The notes below the pieces were generated by a model that was given only the letters and a program-made list of their open reading frames with translations, searched no databases and was not told the origin of the DNA. This document shows positions 1-12,641 of a stretch of 64,000 nt of DNA, piece after piece. Location: the NCBI GenBank assembly GCA_029204225.1, contig CM055101.1, forward strand, positions 6,793,132-6,857,131. Reading direction: 5' to 3'. Position 1 is the stretch's first letter; each line of letters opens with the position of its first letter. Both the position numbers and the translations under genes were made by a program. Source of the DNA: Diphasiastrum complanatum (Eukaryota > Streptophyta > Lycopodiopsida > Lycopodiales > Lycopodiaceae).

Positions 1-119
1 CTGGTATAGGTGCCGTTGATATCCAGGGAGGAATATGACAACCTTGGGTTCAGAAGTTATGCCATTAAGGAGGAGCTACCAAGTTTGGAAGCACTCCAAA
101 TGTGTGCTCATTTCTGAAG

Positions 120-3100
120 AATCAAGACAAGAGTATAAACTCTTAAAAATGGAGAGACCTAGTCTCTCAACATTACTGGAGTAAAGCCCTCTTTACCACA
201 GACACGCACAAGACTGAGAATTAAGAACATCAACACCAATCCTCTTCAAGCAAGAACAATCTTATTTCCGAGGAGAAAGGAGAAGAGGATGAGTCCTCTC
301 AAGCTTCCACATCCAAGAAGAAGAAGAAAAACATCAAGTGTTTCTTTTGTGGCAAGAAGGGGCATTATGCCACCAATTGCTTCAAGAAGAAGAGTCAATT
401 CAAGCAAAGCCAACATTTCCAATGAAGAGAAGGAAGATGCTCAATGCAAGTGATGGAGAGGGATCTCTTATGGTCTCGAGATTTTCTCATCACCTTTCAA
501 GAGGGATGGTTCATGGAATATTCAACAGTGGAGCTTCCTCCACGATATCGTGTAGCTCCAAGCATTCTTTTTCATCCATGTCACCTTATGAAGGAGCCAA
601 GAAGTCCATCTACACAGGCAAATGATCATGCGAGTGCTATTGAAGGGCATAGGGACCATGCCTTAAAGCTTTCATCATCAAAAGTTCTTTGTTTGTCTAA
701 AAGTACTTTTTTGTTCCTAAGTTAACAAAAAATCTTATTAGTGTTGGGCAACTGTTTGATAGTGGACTAGATGTGATTTCAATGTTGATACATGTACAAT
801 CAAGAAGCATGATGAGATCCTTGCATTTGGGTCTAGATATGGTGGAATCTACAAGCTTGATCCCAAAGAGTATGCTAACGTCTTGTGATGGATGCATTTG
901 CTTCTCATATGTCTTTGGAGGAACTATGGCATAGAAGGTTGGGACATCCTAACTAAAGTTCTATAGTGTTCCATTGGTCAAGAAAGCCAAAGCTATTGGC
1001 TTGCCTATCTTATCTCCAAGAATTTCAAACCATGTGAGGCTTGTGCCATATCTAAGTCTCATAAGAAGCCTTTTTCACAGTCATCTATCAAGACTACACA
1101 TCCATTGGAGCTCATACACTCGGATGTGCACTTCTCATCTTCAAAGAGCAAGGGTGGTGCTACTTTGCTTTGTAACTTTCATTGTTGATTTCACAAGATT
1201 TACTTGGGTATATCTTCTAGCTTCAAAGTCTATGGTGTTTGGACTATTTTCTAAAGTTCAAAGCTCTAGCTGAAAAGCAATTTTCATACAAAATCAAGAT
1301 TCTTAAGATGTGATGGAGGTGGTGAGTTACACTTCCAATAAATTTCATGATTATTGTGAGATTGAAGGCATTAAAAGAGAGTTTTCTTATGCATATACAC
1401 CATCTCAAAATGGGGTGGGCTGAGAAGAAAGAATAGAACCTTGTGTGAATGTGCCAAAACCATTAGAAATTGAGGCATCCTTTGCCAAAAGACTCTTGGG
1501 GTGAGGCCATCAAGTTGTTCAAACTATCTTTGGCAATCGACTCCCTCATGTTGCACTTGAAGGAAAGTGACCATATGAATCACTTTTATTTGAAGAAACC
1601 TAAGTTGATCACCTTAGAGTATTTGGGATGCACATACTTTGTCCATATTCCCTTGGAAACGAGAAAGAAGGTTGATCCTTGTGCAAGCAAAGGAGTAGTG
1701 GTTAGGATATTCGATCCAACAAGAAAGCCTATCGAATCTACATGCTCTTCTACTTCTAAAGTAATTGAAAGGCAGAGATGTAGTTTTTCATGAAGAAGAA
1801 AAGTACAATCTTGGAGGGGCCAAGATCAAGCAACCTCAAAATCTATCACCTTTTGTTATTGAAGACAATCAACATATGGAGGAGTTGAGATTTGAAGATG
1901 GAAGTCCTCGGATTTTCACTCTAGAAGATCCATGAGGGAGAGATCCGAGCCTAAGAGGCTCACTTATGATGACAAAGGAAAACAAAAGGATCTTGATTCC
2001 ACTTATGCTTATTTTGTTTCTCATGAGGAGCCCAAAGATGTCCAAGAAGCCCTCAATACCAAGGAGTGGTATGAGGCCATGAAGATTGAATATGATGCCT
2101 TGATCACCAACCACACATGGGAGCTAGTGGATCCACCACCTAACATGCATATCATTGGATGCAAGTGGGTGTTCAAGATCAAGTACAATCATGATGGCTC
2201 CATCAACAAGTACAAGGCAAGATTATGTGCTAAAAGATTTGCACAAATATATGGCCTTGACTATGAAGAAACATTTCTCTTGTAGCAAAGATGGTGACAA
2301 TAAGAATCATAATCTCTCTTGCCTTATTTTTTAAGTGGAAATTGTATCAGGGTTCCAACGCTTTTTTGAATGGCTATCTTGAGGAGGAGATATACATGGA
2401 ACAGCCTCAAGGATTTATCAAGGAGAAATCTAAGGTGTGTTTGCTATTTAGAAGTCTTTATGGCTTGAAGCAAGCACGTAGATCATGGTATTCAAGACTC
2501 AACAACTTTTTACTTTCATTAGGATTTGTGGCTTAGTGACTATGATCCTTCTATGTACTTAAAGTTTGATGGTAGTAATATTGTCATTCTTCTAATCTAT
2601 GTAGATGACATTATTCTTAGTGGAAGTTGTTTGATGCTAGTTCAAGAAACTAAAGATGCATTAGGAAGAGAATTTAAAATGCAAGATCTAGGAGAGATCC
2701 ATTACATTTTAGGGCCTTGAGAATTGATTTTCATGAAGAGTATGCTTTTATTTGTCAATCTAGATATGTCTTTTCTATGTTGAGAAAATTCAATATGCAA
2801 AATTGTAAAGGCATAGATACTCCCATGGAACAACATGTTAAGATCCTATTAAAGGTTGATGAAAGATCCTTCAAGGACATCACACTTTATAGGAGTCTTA
2901 TAGGCTCTTTTAATTTTGGCTTACTATCACTAGACCCGATTTGAGCTATTGTGTGCACAAATTGAGTCAATTATGCAAGATCCTAAGATCCAACATTGGA
3001 AGATGGCCAAGAGAGCTCTAAGATATATATCTTCTACTCAAGAATATGGTTTATTGTACAAGAATGAAGATCTAACCATTGTTGGCTATTTAGATTCCGA

Positions 3101-3580
3101 TTTTGCAAGTGATAAAATGGATCGAAAGTCCATTAATGCATATACTATCTTTCTTGGAGGCAATCTTTGTCTTGGCTTCAAAGAAGCAAGATTCCATATC
3201 TTTATCTTCTTGTGAGGCCGAGTACAAAGCACTCACTACAACAACTAAAGAGGTGCTTTGGATCAAGAGGTTAATCATGGAGCTAAAGTGCATCAAAGAA
3301 GATGATCTTCCCTTGATCAAATGTGACAACATATCGGGCCCAAGCTCTTGCAAACAATCCTATTTTTTCATGCAAGAAGCAAGCATATAGAAGTGGCACA
3401 CCATTTTGTAAGGGAAAAGCTCATTGGAGGTGAAATCAACTTGGAACACGTCAACACATCTTCATATATTGTTGATCTTCTCACAAAGCCACTTGCAAAA
3501 GTGCCTTCTCAAAGCATAGATCTAGTCTTGGTCTTATCTCAAGGTCGATGCTTGATCCACATTAGATACGTTTTTAGGAG
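120..3580 (+). pseudogene. Broken copia gag-pol polyprotein
   Basis: The gag end carries a CCHC zinc knuckle near 340-381 (CFFCGKKGHYATNC). The protease motif at about 520 reads NSGASS instead of DSGASS, so its catalytic Asp is lost. GAG-pre-integrase is at 925-955 (LWHRRLGHP-like), integrase at about 1000-1480, RT at 1930-2720 with YVDD in IYVDDIILSG at about 2600, and RNase H at 2949-3500 (YLDSDFASD; SLSSCEAEYKAL; KHIEVAHHFVREKL). Numerous frameshifts and stops separate these blocks, so no functional polyprotein can be made. Confidence 0.9.
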
Positions 3581-3582
3581 AG

Positions 3583-4142
3583 TGTTGAAATATTGAAAAA
3601 TCTATCTAATGTTGTAAGTAGGGGTCCTAAAAAATGCCAAAGATGAATTGAGCTCTTTTGGCTTAGTAAAGACCCATCTTCGAATAAAATATTCAAGGTA
3701 GGTGGAAGTAGAAACTCGAGCTACCATAGAATTGCCATTTGTACTTTGCATGCCACATTTAATGCATGAAAATACTAGGTGGCACAATTAGACATATTGA
3801 GGTGGCTTGAATAAGTCTAGATAGCTTGAGAGGTGGATTCATAACTCCAATTCAAACTCAAAGTAGGAGAAGAGTCCATGGATCTATATATATGTGATGT
3901 ACTCTCATTGAGAAGATGATGAAATTTGTGTGTAATGCAAATTTGGAGACTAAGCTCTTTATGCCCTCTCTCTCTCTACTCGAGTTTCATGTTTTGTTGA
4001 CAGATCTTGCTTGTAACACAATAATATTTCTTGTATGATCAGCTTTCCTATTGTCAATCAATGCTAGTCTGATCTTTATGGTATTATTGACTTAGAAGAT
4101 CAAAAGTACATGTGTAGGCGTCCCACACGTGTGAATTCATCA
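3583..4142 (+). repeat. 3' LTR of the copia element at the left edge
   Basis: It begins with TGTTGAAATATTG right after a purine stretch (AGGAGAG, 3576-3582) that serves as the polypurine tract, as in the homologous element at 17383-17391. It ends in ...GTGTGAATTCATCA. The tail (CACACGTGTGAATTC) matches the LTR tail of the 11835-18185 element, which supports the right boundary. The exact last base could be 4142 or 4145 because CA occurs twice. Confidence 0.75.
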
Positions 4143-4149
4143 ACATCCT

Positions 4150-5721
4150 AGTATCTTCGTTTTTTTGTATTAAGATTTGGATAGACTCCCGATGCTGTTG
4201 GTATATCATTCAATGGTATAGAATCAGCAGGTACTGGATCCATTACTAGTTCTTTTTGGCTTCTGTGCTCTGGTGACCACCATCAAGGGTGTGCTTGGTT
4301 TATTTTGAGCTACTGGTCTTTGCTTGATTGTTATCAAATTTACAGGTGCTATAGCTGGTGGTGGATTCAATCTTGCTGGAGAGGCTTTATAGCAATGCCA
4401 GTAACCACAGTCACGACAGAATGGTATAAATTTCTCTTTATTGATCATTCTACAACTCTGTGATTTTCTCCACATGCAAAGCATCTGAGTGGTGCTCTGG
4501 TCCAATTATGGAGGCTTGTTGTGAGCAGCAGCATAAATGGCATATTGTTCTGAAGATCCACTTGCTTGATCATTTCCATAGTTTCCATTGCTCAGCATTT
4601 CCGTAAGGTTCTGGTTCCATCAAATTGGTTGGAGGAGCGAAGTGCTTTGGTGGGGCAGGTAAAGCTAAATGTTTCAGGTATCCAAGAGCATATTGTCGCG
4701 GTCTTACTGCTGGATTACATCCATATTGTGGTTCTCGATATCCCATCTGGGCATACCATTGTTGAATTATTCGAGGGTTGAAGTTGCAAAAAGCAGTCTC
4801 ATGATTAGGTGAATTACACAGATGGCAAACACTGATTTCCAATTGTTTTTTCAACTGAGGACACTCGTTCACTGTGTGATTTCCTATACAACCCACCAAA
4901 CATTTTTCCTAGTAGGAAAAGTCTTTGCAAGCTTTTCAGGTTCCTTGTTTGCTTCCCCCGTGGAAATTTTCCAATGCTTTGATCTTCTCATCAAACTACA
5001 ATTGCAACTTCATCTGTCTCTGCTGGTTCTTCCCAAGTTTCTTGAACTCATTGAGCATCATTTCTGCAGTGGCGTTGGCATTCGTTGATGCAATAGTGGT
5101 GGATGTCATAGTAGTCTGCCCTGCTGTATAAGGCAACATACTGATATTTGGCTCCTCATCTGAATCTTCATCCTCCTCCCGAATTGCATCGTGCATAGCA
5201 TTTTGCAAGAGTGCAAAATCATTATGGCATTTCAACTCACGTCTGATCCGTTTAGGTAGACCTGACAAAAATCACATAATCATGGCATTTTCATTAATCA
5301 ACTCAGGTTTGCATTCAGATCTAAGACGTTTCACCCGTTCAATGTAATCTAGAACCATTTCTCGCTTTCCCATTTTAATTTTACTTAAAAGTAGGAAAGG
5401 GTCTTCCATAAACTTTCGTGGTTTGAACCGTGTGATCAGGGCTCGCTTAACAACCTCTCAATCTGTACGTTCAGTTTCATCCTGATTATAGTACCAATCT
5501 TGTGTTGCGTTTGTTAAGGCCATAGAAAACAGCTTAAGTTTATCTTGAGAATAAATCTCACCATAGACTTCACAGGATTCAGCATAGATTTGAAGAAATC
5601 TAACTGGATCTGTTAATCCATTATATTTGGGTAGATCCAATCGGGGTGCTCTTCTAACAATAATTGGATTGACTTCCTGTGGAGCACCTCCAGGAGCAGC
5701 TCCAGGGACAGCCATCTTCAT
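4150..5721 (-). pseudogene. Ty3/gypsy gag region, frameshifted
   Basis: Read on the minus strand from an ATG at 5721. The N-terminus is Ala/Pro/Gly-rich, followed by the gypsy gag (retrotrans_gag) signature around LPKYNGLTDPVRFLQIYAES. The capsid region continues to about 4996 with an acidic stretch (EEDEDSDEEP). Zinc-knuckle-like Cys/His motifs follow: NHTVNECP and CHLCNSPNHETAFC (about 4800-4890) and CRDCGYWHC (about 4400). The last recognisable coding is VVTRAQK at about 4260 and a short tail to about 4150, where the copia LTR begins. Several frame changes make it a pseudogene, and pol is absent. The product would have been the structural capsid protein. Confidence 0.8.
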
Positions 5722-7445
5722 AAATTTAGATCAAATAGATAATGAGATTGGATCTAGATTTTTCAAGAAACTTTCTCAGATTAGATCTACTAGATCTATT
5801 CCACTTTTCAAGAATCTGATTCTATATGATGAAAAAAATTTCGAAATTCAATCAATCGATACTTCTCAAAAATGGTAAATCTCTCGAAATCCAAATCAGA
5901 ACACATCTGATGTGATCCAAATTTTGACAGAGACTTGATCTGAAAAATTAGAAACTAAAAATAGGACTGACGAAAGTTCACTAGGCGAAGGTTGTCTTGG
6001 CAAAAGTTCATCAGTGCTATTTGGAAAAAAAAAAAACTCTCTGAACATTTTTCTGGCAATTTCTAGGGAAATAACCTTCGCCAACCTCTCAGGTGAAGGA
6101 TATGACACAGATACAACTATGAAAAATCGGACAAAGGTTTCTGACACAAGAAATTATAGTTTTGTAGTCTGGCGAGGGTAAAAATTCAAGAACTTCTGTG
6201 ATCTGATCAAAAAGAATCTTCGTTGAACTCAAAAATAGTATTTTACTATAAATAGAATGTTTTTGGAATCTCGACGAAGGTTCAAGAGTGATACTGGTAT
6301 TTTTGCAAAGAAATGACTTTTTGGCAAAAATATGACAATATGACAACTGATCCTCTGAAAACCTTTCTATTTTTGGTATTATTCTTCGCCAAACTAGTAG
6401 TAGATAGATCTGAATCACACCTAAGTGTAAACAAAAACCAAAGGTGTCTACACTCGACGAAGGTTTCTTGAAAGAGGATAAAAAGTTATTAGTTCTGATG
6501 ATGCTTTTTGTCTCTTTTTTGACCAATCTGACAGATTTGACCGATTTTTGTTATTTTCTCTGATATCTCAGATTCAAATGGATCTTAAGATTGGTGATTT
6601 GCATAACTTTCCCTATTTATTAATCAGATTAGATTTTAAACAAGCCAATCCACTCAAATCAAGCAAAATCAATCCTGAACTAGCCCTAAAATGCAGATCT
6701 AACACTATTCATGTCACGACAAGATGCCTAATGCAAGCTAGCCATCCAACAATCATGCTGCAAACTGAAAAAGAGACGGAGTTAGTTGTCACGCGTAGGT
6801 TCGTTCCATGAGAGCGATAGTTTAGTTCAGATTTCAACATGAATGAAAGATTCACATCTATCTCTACATCCATTAACCCTACTCTTTACACTACACATCC
6901 ACAACAAAGATAGCTTACTCTTTCTCTCTCTCCCTTTCTGTCTCATAAAAAGTATAATAACATACAATCCCAATAAGACTCAGATCCAACAATTAGCAAA
7001 ATCCAAATAAGCATGAGAGATGGAGGAAAAGTGATAGAGAGCAAGGACATTCATCAATCCATTTCTGAAGAGAACCAATCTGCTTTATTGAAATGAGGAA
7101 ATGAACATGAGGAGCAACTCAAGTTGGTCACTTCTTATAATAGAGAGGAGAACTCTGGCCTCTGAATCCTATTGGTCCAGTCTTGCCTCTCTTTTTATTC
7201 AAATTTATAAAAGTGTGGGAACCATCAAAATTGGAGGGAAATCCAACTTTATTTACTAACTTGACATTTAGGCCCTTTGACATTAAAAGTCCCGCAAAAA
7301 GGCCTAAAGTCCTTTTATTAACTTTTAACTAATCAATCAAATAACTGTGTGATCATTGGATTGGACTTACACAGGCAGGGTACCAAATCCCTCTCACTTA
7401 TTAACTAGGGTTAGGGTTGTCTTGAGATCCGCAAACCCTCCAACA
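5722..7445 (-). repeat. Gypsy 5' LTR and untranslated leader (minus strand)
   Basis: On the minus strand the LTR starts with TGTTGGAGGGTTTGCGGATC at 7445. It matches, collinearly, the plus-strand solo LTR at 58351-59483: the CCCTAACCCTAG segment, the stretch about the family's Thr/Cys-poor leader AACTTGACATTTAGGCC, the CTATAA box region, and the CTCTCATGGGAACGAA-like block at about 6800. Similarity weakens below about 6780, so the LTR end is unresolved, possibly near 6500. The rest down to 5722 is leader before gag and shows nothing else I recognise. Recurring CGAAGGTT motifs occur at about 5980-6470. Confidence 0.75.
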
Positions 7446-8241
7446 TACACCGGTAACAGATTCCCCTTAGGATTTTTCACAAAATAGACTGGTAGGCTGT
7501 TATGGTCCTCCATTGAATTCGGTGACATGCAAGAGGATATAACCAAAACTTCTACCTTGCCACTGTTTGTTGAAGAAACTCATGATTTAGATGGATCAAT
7601 CTGACATCCATCCTTCTGGTGAGATTCTTGTTGGCTTGATTTTCCTTCTGACTGTTGAACTGCTGGATCTTGTTGTCAACAAGCCTGTTGCTTTGTATTT
7701 TGTCCTTTTAACAAGAGGGGATTCTTGATTGGACACCTAGTACTTGGATGATCTCCAAAGTAGAAGGTACATTCATCCTTTTCAAAAAAATTGACTGTGC
7801 GAGCATAAGCTTGAGGACGGCCTAAGCTTGAGTGCAAGGTTCTTGGTCTTCCGCTGCACTCAATCTGCTTGTCTTTGCTACACTTAGTTGCCATGCATGA
7901 GATTCCATTCTTGTTGGATCATCGTTCATTGTTGACTCTTGTTTCTCTGATTCCCCATCTGATGATTCAACACTGTGATAGGGAGAATCCGTCATCCCAT
8001 GTTGCAGTTCCATCATGGTAGCATCCTTACAAAGTTGTGCAAGTGACGCATAGGATGCTAATTCTGCCATACCAGATCTGATCTTGTTGGGCAGTCTAGC
8101 ATAGTATTTTGCCATGACGATCCGTTCAGGAATCGGTGGATTACAATCCTTCACTAGATGATAGATCCGATAGGTGTAGTCTCGGATTGTTTCAGTAGGA
8201 AACTTTTTTAATTTCGATAATCCTACAAGGGCGGTCTCCAT
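7446..8241 (-). pseudogene. Second gypsy-type gag fragment
   Basis: From an ATG at 8241 (minus) an open stretch of 139 codons reads like an LTR-retrotransposon gag: FPTETIRDYTYRIYHLVKD, then IPERIVMAKYYARLPNKIRSG and LAQLCKDATMMELQHG. After a frame change near 7860 it continues with a zinc-knuckle-like CTFYFGDHPSTRCP at about 7760. The sequence up to 7446 still reads as weakly coding, and is then cut by the TGTTGGAG start of the LTR at 7445. This suggests the first gypsy element inserted into this one. No protease or RT is present. Confidence 0.65.
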
Positions 8242-8910
8242 AGTTCAGCACTAGAATGTCCAAAGTAGCTGGTTGGTGAATTGCTTCAAGGTTTTCTCAA
8301 TGACTCTGGTGTTCCAACTTTTTTTTTTTTGGGGGGGGAGATGGAGAAGAAGAAAAAGAGAAGAGAATCGGTAAACGGCAGATCAGTATGGATGAGAATA
8401 GAGACAGAAATGGATTTATCTAGCAGAGATGGAGACAGAAGATGGAATAGAGATGGGACAGAAGAATGATGGATGGATAATGGTTGATGTGGAGGGAACT
8501 GATCGGCTTGATCTGAGATTCATTCAATTGATTCAGTCCAGGGATATTGGATCTTGATGGATAATGTGACTGCAACCTAGATTTGACAAGATCTGATTAG
8601 TTTTAGTTGGATAATAGTGTGATTTTAGCCCTTTTTCTTGGTTTTTTGTGGTTTTTTTTTTTTTGGAGATTTCTTCAGAGTGAGTGAATCAAACCTTAAA
8701 CCTTCCTACAATAGTTGTATCTGAACCATTTCTAGACAATGTGAGTTCTGCAAGAGTTCTTGATGGACAGATTTGTCAGGATTTGGTAAAAAACTCATTT
8801 TTTTTGGCACTTTTTCTTAGATATTAGAAAATCTAACCATTGGATCTTCACAAGAATTTCATAGTAGCTAGATCTAGGTTAGATCTATCTATTGAACTCT
8901 TTGCTTCTCA
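8242..8910 (-). other. Leader-type non-coding sequence of the second gypsy element
   Basis: No gene is visible. It contains homopolymer runs (T then G at about 8323-8339, T run at about 8650) and purine-rich sequence. Its position, between the gag start and the tandem repeats, fits an untranslated leader of the minus-strand element. A short plus-strand reading frame at 8281-8469 is Lys/Arg-rich low-complexity sequence and is not supported as a gene. Confidence 0.45.
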
Positions 8911-9665
8911 GCAGATCTTAAAAAAATCATGGAAAAAGTGCATTTTTTGGGGTTTTTTAATTTTCTGGGAACAAACTCTCGCAGACTGATATACACTTGT
9001 CTGAGTCAGATTCACCTGCTCACCAAGATGTGAGAGTTATTTCCCAAGGAAACTCAAAAAATCTTGAAAAAAATGCATTTTTTTGGGGTTTTTTTGCAAA
9101 ATTTTAAGATTTTCTAGGAAAAAACCCTCGCAAACTGGTATTCACTTGTATCTAAGTCAGATTCACTTGCTCACCTAGCTGTGAGAGTTACTTCTCAAGG
9201 AAACTCAAAAAATCTTGAAAAAAGTGTAGTTTTTGGGGGTTTTTTTGGCAAAATTCTAAGTTTTTCAGGGAATGAACCCTCGCAGACTTGTATGCAATTG
9301 TATCTGAGTCAGATGTATATTCTCATTAAGCTGCGAGAGTTACTTCCCAAGGAAACTCAAAAAAATCTTGAAAAACGTGCATTTTTTTTGTGGTTTTTTT
9401 GCAAAATTTTAAGATTTTCTAGGAACAAACCCTCACAGACTGGTATGCACTTGTATCTTAGTCAGATTCAGTTGCTCACCAAGATACGAGAGTTACTTTC
9501 GAAGGAAACTCAAAAATCTTCAAAAAAGTGCATTTTTTTGGGGTTTTTGGGGCAAATTTTGAGATTTTCTAGGAACTTATCTTTGCAGGCTGGTACGTAC
9601 TTGTATCTGAGTCAGATCCACTTGCTTACCAAGCTGCGAGAGCTACTTCCCAGGGAAACTCAAAA
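8911..9665. repeat. Tandem array, five units of about 151 bp
   Basis: Unit starts are recognised by ATCTT(G/C)AAAAAA followed by GTGCATTTTTTGGGG, at about 8911, 9061, 9212, 9365 and 9516, giving periods of 150-153 bp. Each unit also has a conserved CTCGCAGACTGGTAT, then GAGTCAGATTCAC, and CGAGAGTTACTTCCCAAGG at its end. Units differ by scattered substitutions, so the array is not very recent. A 165-codon frame at 9181-9678 exists only because the period is near a multiple of three. Confidence 0.9.
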
Positions 9666-9985
9666 ATTTGTTGTCTGAGAAGGTTCTAGGCCATTTTTGC
9701 TCTTGGGAACCTTCACAGGGGCACTTTTTTTGGGATCTAACTCTCGTAAACTTCTCTGTGTCCTTGTCTCAGTGAGATGGAACTTCAGAGAGCTCTGCGA
9801 AGGTTACTTCCCAAGGAAATTCAAAAATTTGTTGTTTGAGAAGGTTCTAGGCCACTTTTTGCTCTTGGGAACCTTCATAGGGGCACTTTCTTTTGGGATC
9901 TAACTCTCGCAGTCTTCTCTGTGTCCTTGTCTCAATGAGATGGAACTTCAGAGAGCTCTGCGAAGGTTAGTTTTGAGTTTTGAAT
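9666..9985. repeat. Two further tandem units of about 161 bp, related type
   Basis: Starts at 9666 and 9827 share TTTGTTGT(C/T)TGAGAAGG, then CTTGGGAACCTTCA and GAGATGGAACTTCAGAG. The unit ends (CTGCGAAGGTTA, CCCAAGGAAA) resemble those of the neighbouring 151-bp units, so the two arrays probably share an origin. Sequence from 9986 to about 10270 shows further partial similarity (TGCAAAGGTTAGTT) but no clean unit. Confidence 0.85.
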
Positions 9986-10573
9986 TTTATTTTATTTTTT
10001 TACAAGGGATTTTTGAATTTTTATGGGTTTTTCTCTGTTTTTTCAAAATCTATTGGGAAGTAAGTTCCACAAGCTTCTATGCAGGTCGGGGACAGTACCC
10101 TGGAGCTGCTGCCAGTCATGCAAAGGTTAGTTCTTGTTGGTTTTTGATAAATCAAAATCTGATGGAATTTTGGCTCTCTTTTTCTCTCCAAAAATATATT
10201 TTGAGATTTTTTTCTTATTTTTATGGATTTTATGAGTTAATGAAGGGATTGGGTGCTTGGATCTGATCCTCCCACCCGCAATCTCTCCCTACAATGCAAA
10301 CAAACAAAAAAATCACGAAAAAACGACAAAAACTAACACTACTCTACCTTTAAAATTCGATTTTTTTGATGAAAAAGAATGATGAGAGAGAAGAAAGAGA
10401 GAGATAGAGGAAAAGAGAAAGAGAGTAAGAAAGCTATGCGGTGAAACGAGTGTGTGGCGCTCCCCGGAAACAGCGCCACTGTTGTGTCGTCGATGTAGCA
10501 TAGAGGTCCATCGTTGGGAGCGGCAACCTCGCCTTCACCTGCATAGCAAGAAGAGAGAGGGAGAGTAGAGAGA

Positions 10574-10905
<332 letters not shown>

Positions 10906-11080
10906 TGGAAAAACCGAGAGAGTTTTATTAGAATGAGAATGGAAGATGATACAATACAAAGGAAATGGCTCCCTCTTATAGATTTTAGAGGTGAGCCTCC
11001 TTCGCTCTCATTGGCCACTTCATTGGGTCAAGGATTCTAATCCAAGCCTTTATAATAAACACAACTTAAATCTATTGGTG

Positions 11081-11293
11081 CTAAGAAAGCAAAAGGGCAC
11101 TCACATGACCGTAAATTTTGCATGCTTGCTCATGGATCTGGAGGAATCTGATAGGATCTGATGACCCATCATATTTAGGTATTTCCATACATGGTGCCCT
11201 CCTGACTGCTTGCAATGGTGCGACAACAGAGGATCCATTGGTGCACAGTTGCAACTCTAGGAAGGTTTCACTGTTCTTTTCGCAATTGATCAT
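11081..11293 (-). pseudogene. Gypsy gag fragment
   Basis: The minus-strand frame contains APCMEIPKYDGSSDPIRFLQ followed by IHEQACKIYG, the same gag signature seen at about 5600 (LPKYNGLTDPVRFLQIYAES). Similarity stops near 11107, where the LTR-like block begins, so only the N-terminal part of gag remains. It belongs to a third gypsy copy. 11294-11834 upstream of it is leader-like sequence without a recognisable gene. Confidence 0.75.
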
Positions 11294-11834
11294 CCAGATC
11301 TCAGATTCATTCAGTGGTAGAGTCCAAGGATATTGGATCTTGCTGGGATCATATCAATATGATTGGCCGATAGTGTGATTTTAGACCTCTTACAGTGGTT
11401 TTTCCTTGATAACTTTTTGATCCTTGCTCTAATTGGCCTGAGATTTTCATAGTAGCTAGATTTGGTGCAGATTTAACTATTGTTCTAGTCTGTGAAGGTT
11501 ACTCATATGAGGGTTGGCTGTTGTCGTACTATACCAACAGGGTTAATATAGATTTTATAGTAAATAATGTCGTTCCCACAGAAGACAGTGTTAGAAAGTT
11601 ATGTTTTTGGTACAATTATGGCAAGTGGGTTCGAGTGTTATTCTGGTTGTCGACAGACATTAAAAAGTAACCAGTATTACTTATGTTTGGGATGGGTAAT
11701 GTTAATAAATTCAAAACAACAATCTGGCCTCTATCGAGACGAATGAAGCGCGCTCTACAGATGAGATGTTATCAGAGTAGTACAGTAGTACTACACTCTG
11801 GCTGATTAAGGTGTCAACAGAGAATCGAGAATTG

Positions 11835-12628
11835 TGTTAAAATTGAAAAACAATCCATATTGATTTATTGGCTTGCTACAAATGTTGTACCATGCAAGTA
11901 TGTAGCTCATTAATGCAAAATGCCAAGTTTGGCCTACATAGAACTCGAGCTACATGGTTATGTATTATCTAGTTTGATAAATGCAACTTGCATATAGTTT
12001 GTAGACATAGAATTAGCATGATTATGCTTGTAGAAACTCGTGGCAACTCACATGCATTAATTGTAAATGATCCATAGTGACATACAAGACATGCACAAAG
12101 CTTAATGGACACATGCATGATGATTTGGACATTTCTAGTTAGAACTAGTACACTTGTAAAAAGTTGGTAGAATTTCATGCATGACAAGTGACAAATGTCA
12201 CATAGACTCTAGATGTCACTTTAGATGTCATTTTGAAATGGATAGATATGGTTCTACCTCGAGCTATCTCAATCTCCATAAATATGTGTAGCTCTCCACA
12301 CAATCAATGATGAAGAACCAAAGTTTTGTAGCTATCTCATGTCATTTTGGATCTAAACAAATATTGCTTGTTATCTCTCTAGTTCTCTCTCTCTAACTCG
12401 TGTTGAGACTAATGCTCATACATTGAGATCTTGTATTTTTATTCATTCTTTGATCATTGCTATTGTATTCTGTTGATTAGCATGCTAGATTGTGGATTAG
12501 CCATTTCTTTTGAACTAGATTTTGTTAATCAATCTAGAATCAGGTTATAGTGCCAATCACAAAGCTTAATTAAGATCAGTCACTCTTGTAGACATTTCCC
12601 ACATGTGTGAATTCTGAAAATTTTGTCA
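11835..12628 (+). repeat. 5' LTR of the full-length copia element
   Basis: It pairs with 17391-18185 along its whole length. It contains the U3 promoter and, near the end, a CTCTCTCTCTAACTC stretch and the terminal CACATGTGTGAATTCTG segment, also found in the LTR of the copia copy at 3583-4142. Confidence 0.97.
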
Positions 12629-12641
12629 TGGTATCAGAGCC
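12629..12641 (+). other. Primer-binding site (initiator tRNA-Met type)
   Basis: TGGTATCAGAGCC follows the 5' LTR directly. In plant copia elements this sequence pairs with the 3' end of initiator methionine tRNA to prime minus-strand cDNA synthesis. Confidence 0.95.

Larger units (their letters stand above)
1..4142 (+). mobile_element. Degenerate Ty1/copia retrotransposon, 3' portion (left end outside window)
   Basis: The order gag end, zinc knuckle, protease, GAG-pre-integrase, integrase, reverse transcriptase, RNase H, LTR is that of a copia element read on the plus strand. The 5' LTR and most of gag lie left of the window. The same domains in the same order occur in the full-length copy at 11835-18185, to which this copy is related but clearly diverged. 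It sits against gypsy gag coding sequence that starts immediately after about 4145, so it was probably inserted into that gypsy element. Confidence 0.9.

Noticed and set aside
9181-9678. 165-codon plus-strand frame with an internal LSKETQK-type repeat
   Set aside because: It is created by the 151-bp tandem units, whose period is close to a multiple of three; no family features.
8911-9985. Possible CRISPR-like repeat array
   Set aside because: Repeats are contiguous, long and without unique spacers, and the DNA is plant nuclear.
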